Assembly: GCF_030547685.1 (NCBI RefSeq)
Contig: NZ_JAUOQM010000044.1
Location: 224,750-288,749 of the forward strand
DNA length: 64,000 nucleotides
Source of the DNA: Gilvimarinus sp. 2_MG-2023
GTDB lineage: Bacteria > Pseudomonadota > Gammaproteobacteria > Pseudomonadales > Cellvibrionaceae
Direction: 5' to 3'
Shown here: one piece after another, positions 18,872 to 27,169 of the stretch
Layout of the letters: each line of letters opens with the position of its first letter
Numbering within the stretch: position 1 is the first letter of the stretch
The notes under the pieces: model-generated
What the model was told of the DNA's origin: nothing
Database searches by the model: none
The model's input: only the letters and a program-made list of their open reading frames with translations
Translations under genes and position numbers: made by a program

Positions 18872-19087
18872 CTAAAACCGACTGCGGATAGATCGCCCCT
18901 CGCGTGCCATTTTAAACGCCGTAGAGATACCCGCTAACAAAAACAAAATATCCAGCAGTCCGAAGCTGGACTTAAAAATTTCCATGGTTGCTTCCCGCCC
19001 GTCTAGGTCCTGCAGGGAGCCGTCTTCCGCACTGCTCTTCATCGTCGTTAATTCAGACCGAGCATCGGTATACTCGTAATCGTACAA
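18872..19087 (-). CDS. Small single-pass membrane protein, doubtful
   Basis: A 71-codon frame ending just beside the phoX terminator. The N-terminal half is acidic and the C-terminal half has one clear transmembrane segment (FGLLDILFLLAGISTAF) followed by a basic tail (REGRSIRSRF), a layout seen at the C-termini of several membrane proteins. It opens with TTG (19087) or an internal ATG; neither has a good ribosome-binding site. It may be a real small gene or the leftover end of a larger one. Confidence 0.35.
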   Translation of the reverse strand: MYDYEYTDARSELTTMKSSAEDGSLQDLDGREATMEIFKSSFGLLDILFLLAGISTAFKMAREGRSIRSRF

Positions 19088-19193
19088 AAATTGTGTGCTG
19101 ATGGGCTAAATAAAGAACTAATCTTAGTGATTTGGGGTGGCTGTATCAAAGGGAAGCATGAATGACGCGAAAACTCTCACGCTTTAGTCGTGT

Positions 19194-19219
19194 AAAAAGG
19201 GGCGGCAGAGGCGCCGCCC
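19194..19219 (-). terminator. Rho-independent terminator after the OmpA-like gene
   Basis: On the minus strand GGGCGGC / GCCGCCC form a 7-bp GC stem with a 6-nt loop followed by CTTTTT, 45 bp beyond the stop of the OmpA-like gene. Confidence 0.88.
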
Positions 19220-19264
19220 AAGAGGGAGACAATGAATCGGAATATCGCTCAGTAGCGCTCAGCT

Positions 19265-19951
19265 CTAGTGGGCCTGAGCGACGCTGGGGGTGTCGGTAGG
19301 ATTGATGATTTTGATATCCACTCGGCGCTCCAGCGCATAGGTTTCATAATCGCCCGCAATCGCTTGAGTGGTGGAAGCGCCGTGGGCATTAAGGTGAATA
19401 CGCGAAGGTTGGATGCCTGCGCTGAGCAGAGCCTCTTTTACCGCATTGGCCCGATACTGTGACAGTACATTGTTGTACTCATCGGTGCCTCGCGGATCGG
19501 CATGGCCATCTAAGCGTACGGTTAACTCTGGGTTGTCCTGCAGAAATACGGCTAAAGTACTCAGCGCTTTTTCGTTGTGCGAGTTGAGTGTGTCTTCGCC
19601 AGTTTTAAACATTACTTGCAGCTGCAACTGATCCAGCGTGATGGTTTCAAACTCGCTGATGGTGGTGTTGGCCGTTTGCAGTTGGCGATTCAGAGTGTGT
19701 AACTCCTGCTGTGAGGTTAAAAATTCCTGTTCTAACTGCTTTGCTTCTTCATTGTTTTCCATTTGTTCGGTGACGTAAACAGTTCCAATAAAAGCGGCCA
19801 GCATACCGACCGGACCGCCCGCCAGGGCACCGGCTACTACACCGGCGGTGGCAACACCGGCTTGTTTGGTTTCCAGGCTGGCGGCCTGAGACAGTTGTGG
19901 ATTAAACGCTGTTGTGGCGACAATGGCGCTGGCTAAGATAGCTTTTTTCAT
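19265..19951 (-). CDS. OmpA-domain envelope protein with glycine-zipper segment
   Basis: A 228-residue exported protein: signal peptide (residues 1-23, QLSQAAS), a glycine-zipper hydrophobic segment (about 30-60, AGVVAGALAGGPVGMLAAFIG), a coiled-coil stretch (about 67-110, rich in Glu/Gln) and a C-terminal OmpA peptidoglycan-binding domain (about 118-220, LDGHADPRGTDEYN, SQYRANAVKEALL, ALERRVDIKI). The order recalls PdsO, the OmpA-like partner of proteobacterial sortase systems, but no sortase or target gene is in the window, so that name is only a suggestion. The frame opens far upstream; the ATG at 19951 has GGGGAAA and starts the signal peptide, so I use it. Confidence 0.85.
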   Translation of the reverse strand: MKKAILASAIVATTAFNPQLSQAASLETKQAGVATAGVVAGALAGGPVGMLAAFIGTVYVTEQMENNEEAKQLEQEFLTSQQELHTLNRQLQTANTTISEFETITLDQLQLQVMFKTGEDTLNSHNEKALSTLAVFLQDNPELTVRLDGHADPRGTDEYNNVLSQYRANAVKEALLSAGIQPSRIHLNAHGASTTQAIAGDYETYALERRVDIKIINPTDTPSVAQAH

Positions 19952-20156
19952 GGTGATTTCCCCTGTGTTTGATACGGAAGTTTCGTTGTCTGCAGGGTTA
20001 TTAAACACAGAAAAAAAGGCGCTGCCGTGGGGATAATCTGGCAGCGTGGTGAACAATTGTGGCCAAATATGGCGCACGGCTTGGGCGAGAAGAGTGGCGC
20101 CGTTTACAGCAGCCTGTGTTGGCGAGGCTTATGTAAACGGCTATAGAGCCTTAGTG

Positions 20157-21380
20157 TTAGCGAATAAACCGGTCGAATGGAATCACTGTTACCGTTTCGC
20201 CGGCGCTTACCGCACCGCGCTCGGCCTCCAGTACGGCATAAGCATTGGCATCAAGAAACGACGTTAAAACCCCCGAGCCCTGAGCGCCGCCGCTGCGTAT
20301 CTGATTTACGCCATCGACACTGCTTAGCTGGGCGCGCTGAAAATCTTGCCGGCCAGGGCGCTTTTTGTAGCCGTCAGTGGCGCAGGCGCTAAGTGTTAAC
20401 GGCGCGGCAACTTGTTCGCCGGCCATTGCACGTAATATGGGTAGCGCTAGTTGGTGCAAGGTCACCATCGACGACACCGGATTGCCCGGCAAACCAAAAA
20501 AAACCGCGTTCGCTAAGTGGCCAAATGCAAAAGGTTTGCCGGGCTTAATGGCCACCTTCCAAAAAGCAATATCGCCCAGCTCGTCGAGCGCTGGTTTGAC
20601 GTAGTCGGCATCGCCCACGGAAACGCCGCCGCTGCACACGATGGCATCGGCCTGGCTGGCTGCCATTTGAAACGCTTCGCGGATCGCTTGTGGCTGGTCG
20701 GGCACGAGCCCTATGTCCAGCACCTCAACATCTAGGCGTCGCAACATGGCACATAAGCCGTAGCGGTTACTGTCGTAAATATGACCGGCGGGCAACGCTT
20801 GGCCAGGTGCAATTAACTCATCGCCGGTGGATAGCACCGCGACCTTAAGGCGGCGCTTAACCGTTGCTTGGGCCAGCCCTAATGATGCCAGCAGGGCAAT
20901 GTCCACCGGGCCAAATCGGTGGCCTGCGTTAAACACGACTTGTCCGGCGCGTATGTCTTCCCCGCAGCGGCGAATGTTCTCGCCCGGTTGCGGTGCTGTA
21001 TGCAGCTGTATTTGCTTGCCGGTGACGAGCGTATTCTCCTGCATCACTACCGCATTGGCACCCGCTGGAATCGTCGCTCCGGTGGTAATGCGCACACATT
21101 GACCGGTTTGTAATTCACCGTTAAATGGGTGCCCAGCCAGTGACTGCCCCACTAGGGTTAACGCTTGGTGAGTGTCACCGGCGCGCACCGCGTAGCCGTC
21201 CATTGCCGAGTTGTCGTGACCGGGTACGTTAAAGCCGGCCTTAATGGGCGAAGCGCTTATCCGGTCGAGTAATTCGGACAGCGGCACTTGCTCGCGTTCA
21301 GCTACCATGGGTGCCGCCGTTCGCATGCGCGTTAGTGCGTCGTCGATCGCTAGTAATTGAGGTTCGTCGCAGCTGGCCAT
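20157..21380 (-). CDS. moeA: Molybdopterin molybdenumtransferase (MoeA)
   Basis: MoeA inserts molybdate into adenylylated molybdopterin, the last common step of molybdenum-cofactor synthesis. The 407-residue length matches. Motifs: SAMDGYAV region (DNSAMDGYAVRAGD, about 59-72), TGATIPAGANAVVMQE, the STGDEL segment (VLSTGDELIAPG) and GLPGNPVSSM. The C-terminal domain ends in VIPFDRF. It stands alone; other moa/mog genes are not in the window. Confidence 0.95.
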   Translation of the reverse strand: MASCDEPQLLAIDDALTRMRTAAPMVAEREQVPLSELLDRISASPIKAGFNVPGHDNSAMDGYAVRAGDTHQALTLVGQSLAGHPFNGELQTGQCVRITTGATIPAGANAVVMQENTLVTGKQIQLHTAPQPGENIRRCGEDIRAGQVVFNAGHRFGPVDIALLASLGLAQATVKRRLKVAVLSTGDELIAPGQALPAGHIYDSNRYGLCAMLRRLDVEVLDIGLVPDQPQAIREAFQMAASQADAIVCSGGVSVGDADYVKPALDELGDIAFWKVAIKPGKPFAFGHLANAVFFGLPGNPVSSMVTLHQLALPILRAMAGEQVAAPLTLSACATDGYKKRPGRQDFQRAQLSSVDGVNQIRSGGAQGSGVLTSFLDANAYAVLEAERGAVSAGETVTVIPFDRFIR

Positions 21381-21501
21381 TGCTTGTTCCGGTCGATTAG
21401 TCAGAAGTTTCGTACAGTATGTGTCGCGTTAACGGGCCATTGTCGGCCGCAGGCCTATTTTTGGCAAGCGGCCACCGCCGAGTGAGCTAAAGTGCGCGGC
21501 C

Positions 21502-21543
21502 TTGATTAGCGTCAAACTATTGAGTGGCAACCGATACTACACT
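21502..21543 (+). promoter_or_regulatory. FNR/Anr-type class II promoter of hemN
   Basis: TTGAT-TAGC-GTCAA (21502-21515) matches the FNR/Anr box at nine of ten defined bases. TACACT (21538-21543) fits a -10 element. With +1 seven bases after it (about 21550) the box is centred at -41.5, the classic class II activation position. HemN is a known FNR/Anr target in gammaproteobacteria. Confidence 0.85.
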
Positions 21544-21576
21544 GCATAAAACTGAACATAAACGGTTGGGAAAGCT

Positions 21577-22968
21577 ATGTCTTTGTATCAAGAGTCGCTT
21601 ATTTGGGATCAAGCACTGATCGACCGCTATGACCTTAGCGGCCCGCGCTACACCTCCTATCCAACAGCGCCCCAATTTTTGGACGATTTTGCCGAGCAGG
21701 AATGGCACGCCGCGGTTGCGCGTAGTAACAGCGAGCAGAAACCACTGTCGCTCTATTTCCACATTCCTTTTTGTGACACCCTGTGCTTTTACTGCGCCTG
21801 TAATAAGGTTGTGACTCGCAACCGCAGCCGCGCCATGGCGTACCTGAAAAATGTAGAGCGGGAAATGGCCTTGCAGGCTCAGCTATTTGACCCGCGGCGG
21901 ACGGTCAGTCAATTGCACTGGGGCGGGGGGACGCCCTCTTATATTAGTGAAGAGGAAATGACCTGGCTGATGCAGGCCACGGCTCGCCACTTTCGCTTGT
22001 TAGATACCGATGAGGGGGAGTACTCAGTAGAAATACACCCCGCTCGCATGCCAATTAGCAAACTGGTGCACATGCGCGAACTGGGATTTAACCGGCTCAG
22101 TATGGGGGTGCAGGATTTTAACTCTAAGGTGCAAGAGGCCGTCAATCGCTATAACAGCGTGGAGCAAGTCAGTGAATTGATGAGCGTTGCCCGCGCTCAG
22201 GGCTACCACTCGATCAGTATGGATCTAATCTATGGGCTGCCTTTTCAAACGCGAGCTAGTGTCACGCAGACGCTCAATCAGGTGATTGATTTGGCGCCGG
22301 ACCGCCTATCGCTGTTTAACTATGCGCACCTTCCGCACCTGTTCAAAAGCCAGCGTTTAATTAAAACAGACACTCTGCCTCAAACTGAAGAAAAGCTGGA
22401 TATATTGCACAGTGCCATCGATCAATTGCAGCGGGCCGGGTATGTATATATCGGTATGGATCATTTCGCTAAGCCCGATGATAGCTTGGTGATTGCGCAA
22501 CAACAGGGGCGAATGCAGCGCAACTTTCAGGGTTATTCAACTCACGCCGAGTGCGACCTGCTCGCGTTTGGAGTGTCTTCTATTAGCTATTATGGTGGCA
22601 CTTATGTACAAAATGTCAAAACACTGAATGAGTATCATGCACTGATTGAGCAGGGGCAGCCAGTACTGCAAAAGGGGGTTCGTTTAACTCGCGAGGATCA
22701 CTTGCGCCGCTGGATCATTAATCAGTTAACGTGTCACTTTGAACTCGACTTTAACGCGCTGGCTCAAAAGTTTGCCGTTCAGCCAGAAGAGCATTTGGCG
22801 GCAGAACTGGCCACCCTGCAGCCTATGATTGAGGACGGTTTAATTGAGCGGACCGCGCAGGGGCTGCGAGTGCTTAATCGGGGCCGCTTACTGATTCGCC
22901 GCGTGTGTATGGCCTTCGATCAGTATTTGGCGCAAGGTTCGCCAGTTCGCTACTCCAAAGTGATTTAA
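21577..22968 (+). CDS. hemN: Oxygen-independent coproporphyrinogen III dehydrogenase (HemN)
   Basis: Radical-SAM enzyme (463 residues) that decarboxylates coproporphyrinogen III to protoporphyrinogen IX without oxygen. The 4Fe-4S motif CDTLCFYC sits in HIPFCDTLCFYCACNK at about residue 62-77. The start YDLSGPRYTSYPTA, the WGGGTPSY glycine motif and the HemN C-terminal domain (RRWIINQLTCHFELD) are all present, separating it from HemW-like proteins. GGGAAAG precedes the ATG. An FNR-type promoter upstream agrees with induction at low oxygen. Confidence 0.96.
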   Translation: MSLYQESLIWDQALIDRYDLSGPRYTSYPTAPQFLDDFAEQEWHAAVARSNSEQKPLSLYFHIPFCDTLCFYCACNKVVTRNRSRAMAYLKNVEREMALQAQLFDPRRTVSQLHWGGGTPSYISEEEMTWLMQATARHFRLLDTDEGEYSVEIHPARMPISKLVHMRELGFNRLSMGVQDFNSKVQEAVNRYNSVEQVSELMSVARAQGYHSISMDLIYGLPFQTRASVTQTLNQVIDLAPDRLSLFNYAHLPHLFKSQRLIKTDTLPQTEEKLDILHSAIDQLQRAGYVYIGMDHFAKPDDSLVIAQQQGRMQRNFQGYSTHAECDLLAFGVSSISYYGGTYVQNVKTLNEYHALIEQGQPVLQKGVRLTREDHLRRWIINQLTCHFELDFNALAQKFAVQPEEHLAAELATLQPMIEDGLIERTAQGLRVLNRGRLLIRRVCMAFDQYLAQGSPVRYSKVI

Positions 22969-23157
22969 ACCGTTCGCTGTTGCGCGCCGCAAGCCGGCCC
23001 GAACAGAGGGAGGTAGGTCACAGCGCTCGGGTATGGCAAAACGCATTCCACTTGGTGCACAATGGTTTAGGAAAAAAGTGGTTAAGTAGCCAGTGTTTTT
23101 TTTGACAGCCAGTTTGCAGTTCAGTGGGTAGCCTAGTGTTTGTTATAGAGGTGTTAT

Positions 23158-24129
23158 ATGCATGTGTTTGATACTGTGCCGACCGTGTTTCTCGATGCCC
23201 AGACCGTTCGGCCAAATGAGTTAGATATTAGTTGTTTAAAACACTGCGCCGAACCTCTAACGTTTTACGCCCATACTCAGCCACACGAATTATTGGCGCG
23301 CACCGAGGGCGCCACCTGTATTATTACCAATAAAGTTGAGGTCAGTGCGGATTTTTTTGCCGCGCGCCCAGAAGTTCGTTTGGTGTGCGTGATCGCCACG
23401 GGCACCAATAACGTCGATTTAGAAGCGGCGCAAGCCCATGGCGTCTGGGTGGTTAACTGCCGCGGTTACAGCACGCAGTCGGTAGCGCAACACGCGATAA
23501 TGTTAATCCTAATGCTGTTGCGCTCTGCGCCCTCATACCAAAAGCAGGTCCAGCAAGGTGACTGGAGCCAGTCATCTTTGTTCTGTTTGCTGAATGACTC
23601 TATTGTAGAAACCTGTGGCCTTACTTTGGGTATTGTGGGTTATGGTGATATTGGTAGGGCTGTACGCACTCTGGCTGAAGCATTTGGGCTGCGCGTGTTA
23701 ATCAGTGAGCGTGTCGGCCAGACCCCGCGGGCTGGCCGGGTTGCGTTTGACCAGGTGGTTGAGCAGGCCGATGTACTGACACTGCACTGCCCATTGACAG
23801 ATGACACGCATGGCATGATTAACGCCGAGCGGTTGTCTGCAATGAAAGACAGTGCCGTACTAATTAATACCGCGCGCGGAGCCTTAATTGACGAGCACGC
23901 CCTTGCCGCTGCGTTGCGGGCACACACCATAGCGGGTGCCGCTTTGGATGTGCTCACCCACGAACCGCCAGAGGCAAACCATCCCTTGCTCACCGGTATT
24001 GTGCCTAATCTCATCCTAACGCCACACAACGCTTGGGCTTCCCGGCAAGCGCGTCAAGTGGCTATCGATCAAACAGCTGAAAATATTGCCACTTGGCGCG
24101 AGGGTAGAACGGTTAGGCAAGTGGTGTAA
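23158..24129 (+). CDS. D-isomer-specific 2-hydroxyacid dehydrogenase
   Basis: A 323-residue NAD(P)-dependent dehydrogenase of the D-2-hydroxyacid family (hydroxypyruvate/glycerate dehydrogenase-like). The dinucleotide motif is GIVGYGDIGRAV; the catalytic Arg, Glu and His lie in NTARGALIDE, LDVLTHEPPE and LTPHNAW. The residue after the second beta strand is Ser-Glu-Arg rather than Asp, so cofactor preference is uncertain. GAGGTG precedes the ATG. Its 3' end overlaps the convergent Rnk-like gene by 17 bp. Confidence 0.9.
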   Translation: MHVFDTVPTVFLDAQTVRPNELDISCLKHCAEPLTFYAHTQPHELLARTEGATCIITNKVEVSADFFAARPEVRLVCVIATGTNNVDLEAAQAHGVWVVNCRGYSTQSVAQHAIMLILMLLRSAPSYQKQVQQGDWSQSSLFCLLNDSIVETCGLTLGIVGYGDIGRAVRTLAEAFGLRVLISERVGQTPRAGRVAFDQVVEQADVLTLHCPLTDDTHGMINAERLSAMKDSAVLINTARGALIDEHALAAALRAHTIAGAALDVLTHEPPEANHPLLTGIVPNLILTPHNAWASRQARQVAIDQTAENIATWREGRTVRQVV

Positions 24130-24511
24130 CCGAAGGTGGCAGCACTTTTTCTACAAAAATGGTGGTTTGGTTGCTGGGGCTTATCGCCCAGTCAATTTTG
24201 CTACCTGCTTGCAAACCAATAATGGCACTGCCCACAGGACTTAATATCGACAATTGATTACTGGTGTCGTTTAGCTCTTGCGGGTACACCAGTGTATAGG
24301 TAAATGTTTTACCGGTAGATTGCACAGTAAAAGTGACTAGCGAGTGCATGGTAACAATATCATGCGGTAATTTGTCATCTACCACTAATCTAGCGCGCTC
24401 CAATTCATCAAGCAGCTGCTCAGTTATCATATCTTCCGGCATGCTATCTAGTAATGTCGATAGGGTTTGATAAACGACTTTAGAAATAACTAATTTTGGT
24501 TTTTTTGCCAT
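24113..24511 (-). CDS. Rnk/GreA-C-like protein 1
   Basis: A 132-residue protein of the Rnk type: a short N-terminal helical region (about 10-50) and a C-terminal GreA/GreB FKBP-like domain (about 52-130, with LSPVGSAIIGLQAGSKIDW). Rnk-type proteins bind RNA polymerase near the secondary channel but lack the acidic coiled-coil tip that rescues backtracked complexes. It is followed upstream on the same strand by a 30-residue basic peptide gene and a second Rnk-like gene. The 3' end overlaps the convergent dehydrogenase. Confidence 0.82.
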   Translation of the reverse strand: MAKKPKLVISKVVYQTLSTLLDSMPEDMITEQLLDELERARLVVDDKLPHDIVTMHSLVTFTVQSTGKTFTYTLVYPQELNDTSNQLSILSPVGSAIIGLQAGSKIDWAISPSNQTTIFVEKVLPPSVTPLA

Positions 24512-24561
24512 GGTTATACCTACTTGTTGTGTTGTTGAAAAAGCCGTCCATGGCTATTCAG

Positions 24562-24654
24562 TTAATCCTTTTTCACAGCTTCCTTACGTTCGCGTTTAAG
24601 TGCACGTTTTTCTTTTAACGAACGTTTGGCCGGTTTTTTTGCGCTCTTAGACAT
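24562..24654 (-). CDS. Small highly basic peptide (30 residues)
   Basis: A short gene of 30 codons plus TAA, starting MSKSAKKPAKRSLKEKR. Thirteen or more of the residues are Lys or Arg and there is no hydrophobic segment, so a nucleic-acid or ribosome contact is plausible. The ribosome-binding site GAGGAATAAACA-ATG is strong, which supports expression. It sits between two Rnk-like genes on the same strand. It is too short for most gene callers. Similar short lysine-rich proteins are annotated as hypothetical in marine gammaproteobacteria, as far as I recall; function unknown. Confidence 0.7.
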   Translation of the reverse strand: MSKSAKKPAKRSLKEKRALKRERKEAVKKD

Positions 24655-24745
24655 TGTTTATTCCTCATAAAAATTAAATATTTTTGTCGAGAAACGTGGC
24701 TATGCCACTTACCGTCATACAAGGCGATAACCTCCTGTCAATACG

Positions 24746-25129
24746 TTATGGTTTAATAGTAATGACGCGGTAGCGCATTTGGCTTCCCAATACTGGTATG
24801 GCAATCAAATCCCCTACTTTTTTGTTGAGCAATGCCGCACCTAAAGGCGAAAGACAAGAGATAATTCCCTGCTCGGGTTGACTGTCAGCTGGTGTTGTAA
24901 TAGTTAAGATAAAAATTTCTTTTTCTTGTAAATCTAAAAGAGTGACTTCAGCGTTCATGCCAATCACCTTGCTATTTCTCGGCGTGTTGGCATCACTAGG
25001 TTGCCAATCATCCAAAATTGTCGTTAGCGTCATGGGGGCAATGTTTACGCCCCAGGCTCGCAAAACGTAAAATCGGCGCGCACGCTGGTACATTGAGCGA
25101 GTAAGCTCAATGCTTGATGAGTTACACAT
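24746..25129 (-). CDS. Rnk/GreA-C-like protein 2
   Basis: A 127-residue paralogue of the Rnk-like protein 120 bp further along. The C-terminal GreA/GreB-like fold is visible (about 50-125: NAEVTLLDLQEKEIF, ISCLSPLGAALLNKKVGDLIAI). The N-terminal part (RSMYQRARRFYVLRAWGVN) is basic and different from paralogue 1. Role by family: modulation of RNA polymerase. Which of the two is the true counterpart of Rnk cannot be told. Confidence 0.75.
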   Translation of the reverse strand: MCNSSSIELTRSMYQRARRFYVLRAWGVNIAPMTLTTILDDWQPSDANTPRNSKVIGMNAEVTLLDLQEKEIFILTITTPADSQPEQGIISCLSPLGAALLNKKVGDLIAIPVLGSQMRYRVITIKP

Positions 25130-25479
25130 AAAATTTACCGACCTAGGGGCTTACGTAAAAAGTAAAAAATTGATTTAAAGCCGGGTATGCGAAAAAACGA
25201 GCGCTAGAAAGCACTCGTTTAAGAGGGGAAGATGGGGGCAAGCCTCCACATCAGAAAAAGTAGCGGAATGTTTTTATGCACAATTAGTCTTTCAAATAAA
25301 AAACGTTAGGTTGAGAGTACCTGAGCGATAATTAAAGTCAAGCCTAAGGCCTTGCACCGCTCATGGCTCGCGTTATGCCACCTACTGATTCGAGGGAGTT
25401 GATGTACAGATTGTTAAAAGGCGGCTGGATGGTTGATACAGCTGCGCGGGGTGGTAGAGGGGTGCCGCTGCCGCCCACT
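25130..25479. other. Intergenic region, one hairpin, no gene
   Basis: Upstream regions of the divergent Rnk-like gene 2 and the NfuA-SufT gene. ACGAGCGCT / AGCACTCGT around 25197-25219 form a 9-bp hairpin with one mismatch and a 4-nt loop. Nothing else recognisable was seen before the IscR-type site. Confidence 0.45.
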
Positions 25480-25504
25480 ATACTTGACTAAAACACTTGG
25501 GTAT
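25480..25504 (+). promoter_or_regulatory. IscR type-1 binding site
   Basis: A 25-bp sequence beginning ATACTTGACT and ending CACTTGGGTAT matches the type-1 IscR consensus (ATASYYGACT-RWWWY-AGTCRRSTAT) at 23 of 25 positions. It lies 62 bp upstream of the chosen start of an Fe-S assembly gene and close to a plausible -10 (TAAGAT, 25527-25532), so repression by [2Fe-2S]-IscR is expected. Confidence 0.8.
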
Positions 25505-25566
25505 TTAACCGGCCGGCGCCTAATGGTAAGATGTCGGCGCGATTTACGTCATTTTTGGAGCAGTTC

Positions 25567-26409
25567 ATGACCCCCGCGTTTGATATTGAACCTACAGCCC
25601 GCGATTATTTAGCCGATTTGCTCAGGCGACAAAGTGTGGACGCCGCCCGTTTATTTGTGACCGATGGGGGGACGCCACGCGCAGAAACTTGCCTGGCCTA
25701 CTGCCGCGCAGGGGAAGAAACCGACAGCGATCTCGAAGTTTATGAGGGCGACCTCAAGCTCTATTTCGATAAGCCCAGCCTGCCTTACCTTAAAGGCTTA
25801 AAAATTGGACTGCAAAACCAAGGCGAGCAAAAATTGCTTACTATCAAAGCCCCCAATGCCAAAAAACCACAGAGTGTGCAGGGGCGCGAGGTCGTATTCG
25901 AGCGCGAGGTTCTTGCCAAGTTGGTACCGTCCGGTGATGATTTAAGCATACCCCCAGGTGCCGAAGCCGCTATAACGCAAGCGCTAGGAGCCAGCTACAC
26001 ATTACTGTATCACGGCAACTTGATCCGTATTGAGGGCAGTGACGCCGACGCTATTGGGCTGGAGGTGAACAACCTAGAATTTGAAGCCCGCCCCGACGGC
26101 AAAATCGATGAAGAGCAGGTGTGGCAGGCCCTGGCGCTGGTCTACGACCCCGAAATTCCGGTCAATATCGTCAGTTTAGGTTTAGTTTATAGCATGAATA
26201 TTGACCAAGCCACCGGTCACGTTGAGGTTGTTATGACCCTAACCGCTCCCGGCTGTGGCATGGGGGATGTCTTGGTGGACGATGTAAAACGCCGCTTGGC
26301 GCAAGTGCCTAACGTGGTTGCCAGTAAAGTCGAGCTGGTCTTTGACCCTCCTTGGGATCGCTCCATGATGAGCGAAGAAGCTCAGCTTGAAACCGGAATG
26401 TTTTTTTAG
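25567..26409 (+). CDS. NfuA-type N-terminal domain fused to SufT (Fe-S cluster assembly)
   Basis: A 280-residue protein with two recognisable parts. Residues 5-100 resemble the degenerate A-type-carrier domain at the N-terminus of NfuA (RLFVTDGGTPRAET, YCRAGEE, LTIKAPNAK). Residues 105-280 are a full SufT/MIP18 (DUF59) protein: ITQALGASYTLLYHGN, YDPEIPVNIVSLGLVY and TAPGCGMG with conserved Cys230, ending in DPPWDRSMMSEEAQLE. The Nfu scaffold domain that normally follows the first part is absent. The frame is unbroken, so this is a true fusion. The frame opens at 25531, but the ATG at 25567 has GGAG six bases upstream. An IscR-type site upstream supports a role in Fe-S maturation; this domain pairing is unusual to my knowledge. 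Confidence 0.88.
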   Translation: MTPAFDIEPTARDYLADLLRRQSVDAARLFVTDGGTPRAETCLAYCRAGEETDSDLEVYEGDLKLYFDKPSLPYLKGLKIGLQNQGEQKLLTIKAPNAKKPQSVQGREVVFEREVLAKLVPSGDDLSIPPGAEAAITQALGASYTLLYHGNLIRIEGSDADAIGLEVNNLEFEARPDGKIDEEQVWQALALVYDPEIPVNIVSLGLVYSMNIDQATGHVEVVMTLTAPGCGMGDVLVDDVKRRLAQVPNVVASKVELVFDPPWDRSMMSEEAQLETGMFF

Positions 26410-26453
26410 CGAATCGCTGGTTATCGCTAGGTATTAAGAGCAGGGTTATTGGG

Positions 26454-27110
26454 TCAATTTAATGTTTGCTCACTGCTCTGATCTTCGCTTTCGCTGTCTT
26501 TTTCTGGCTTAAAGCGGTCTTGTACCCACTGTCGGACTTCTTTGCGTTTCTTACGTGATGTCATTTGCTCTGTATAAATATTGCGCGGTTGTAAGCTCGC
26601 ATTGTTATTGCCTTCGCGAATACTAAAGCTGCGCCTAACACCAATTAAGTTTTGACTGGGGCCGTGGGTTACCGCAATACATATTTCAATGTTGCGGCTT
26701 TTCTCAATCGCTCCTGGAACGAGCGCCTCTTCGGTGCTCTCAGATTTATCTCCTCGAAGGATTTCTTTAAAGCTACCCAATACAACATACCCGCCAGGCT
26801 GCAGTGGCCCTTCACGTAAAGTGTCTTCAACATGTTTATCTTCCGGCGAGTGACGCTGGTAATCGGTAATAAAGCGTCGCCTAACGCCATTCTCAGTTTC
26901 AATATAGGCAACGATGCTTTGTATATGAACTGGCTCTTTGCTCATATTGACAAACATGCAAGGTGAGCTGGGCCCATTGCTGTGCGCCTGGTGAATAATC
27001 ATATAGGGCCGGTTAGAGCGGCGAAAATTAAAGTAAAAAAACTGCAAGTAAATAAACCATATAACGGTCATTATCACGTTACTGGCGGCACTGATCCAAT
27101 CAATATTCAA
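26454..27110 (-). CDS. Uncharacterised protein with one N-terminal membrane segment
   Basis: A 218-residue protein I do not recognise. Residues 8-28 form a transmembrane helix (AASNVIMTVIWFIYLQFFYF); residues 30-165 are probably a beta-rich soluble domain (PYMIIHQAHSNGPSSPCMFVNMS, PVHIQSIVAYIE); the tail (165-218) is charged and disordered (SRKKRKEVRQW, EKDSESEDQSSEQ). It ends a likely chaB-brkB-this operon, with about 60-bp gaps. Confidence 0.75.
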   Translation of the reverse strand: MNIDWISAASNVIMTVIWFIYLQFFYFNFRRSNRPYMIIHQAHSNGPSSPCMFVNMSKEPVHIQSIVAYIETENGVRRRFITDYQRHSPEDKHVEDTLREGPLQPGGYVVLGSFKEILRGDKSESTEEALVPGAIEKSRNIEICIAVTHGPSQNLIGVRRSFSIREGNNNASLQPRNIYTEQMTSRKKRKEVRQWVQDRFKPEKDSESEDQSSEQTLN

Positions 27111-27169
27111 GCCGAATTCTCCTAGTCTAAAATTAGGTGGTTTATATGTTGCGCTAATATGTCAGGGAA

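Noticed and set aside
20101-20139. CGTTTACA / TGTAAACG inverted repeat after moeA
   Set aside because: Long loop and no T-run; could be chance or a weak operator, nothing decisive.
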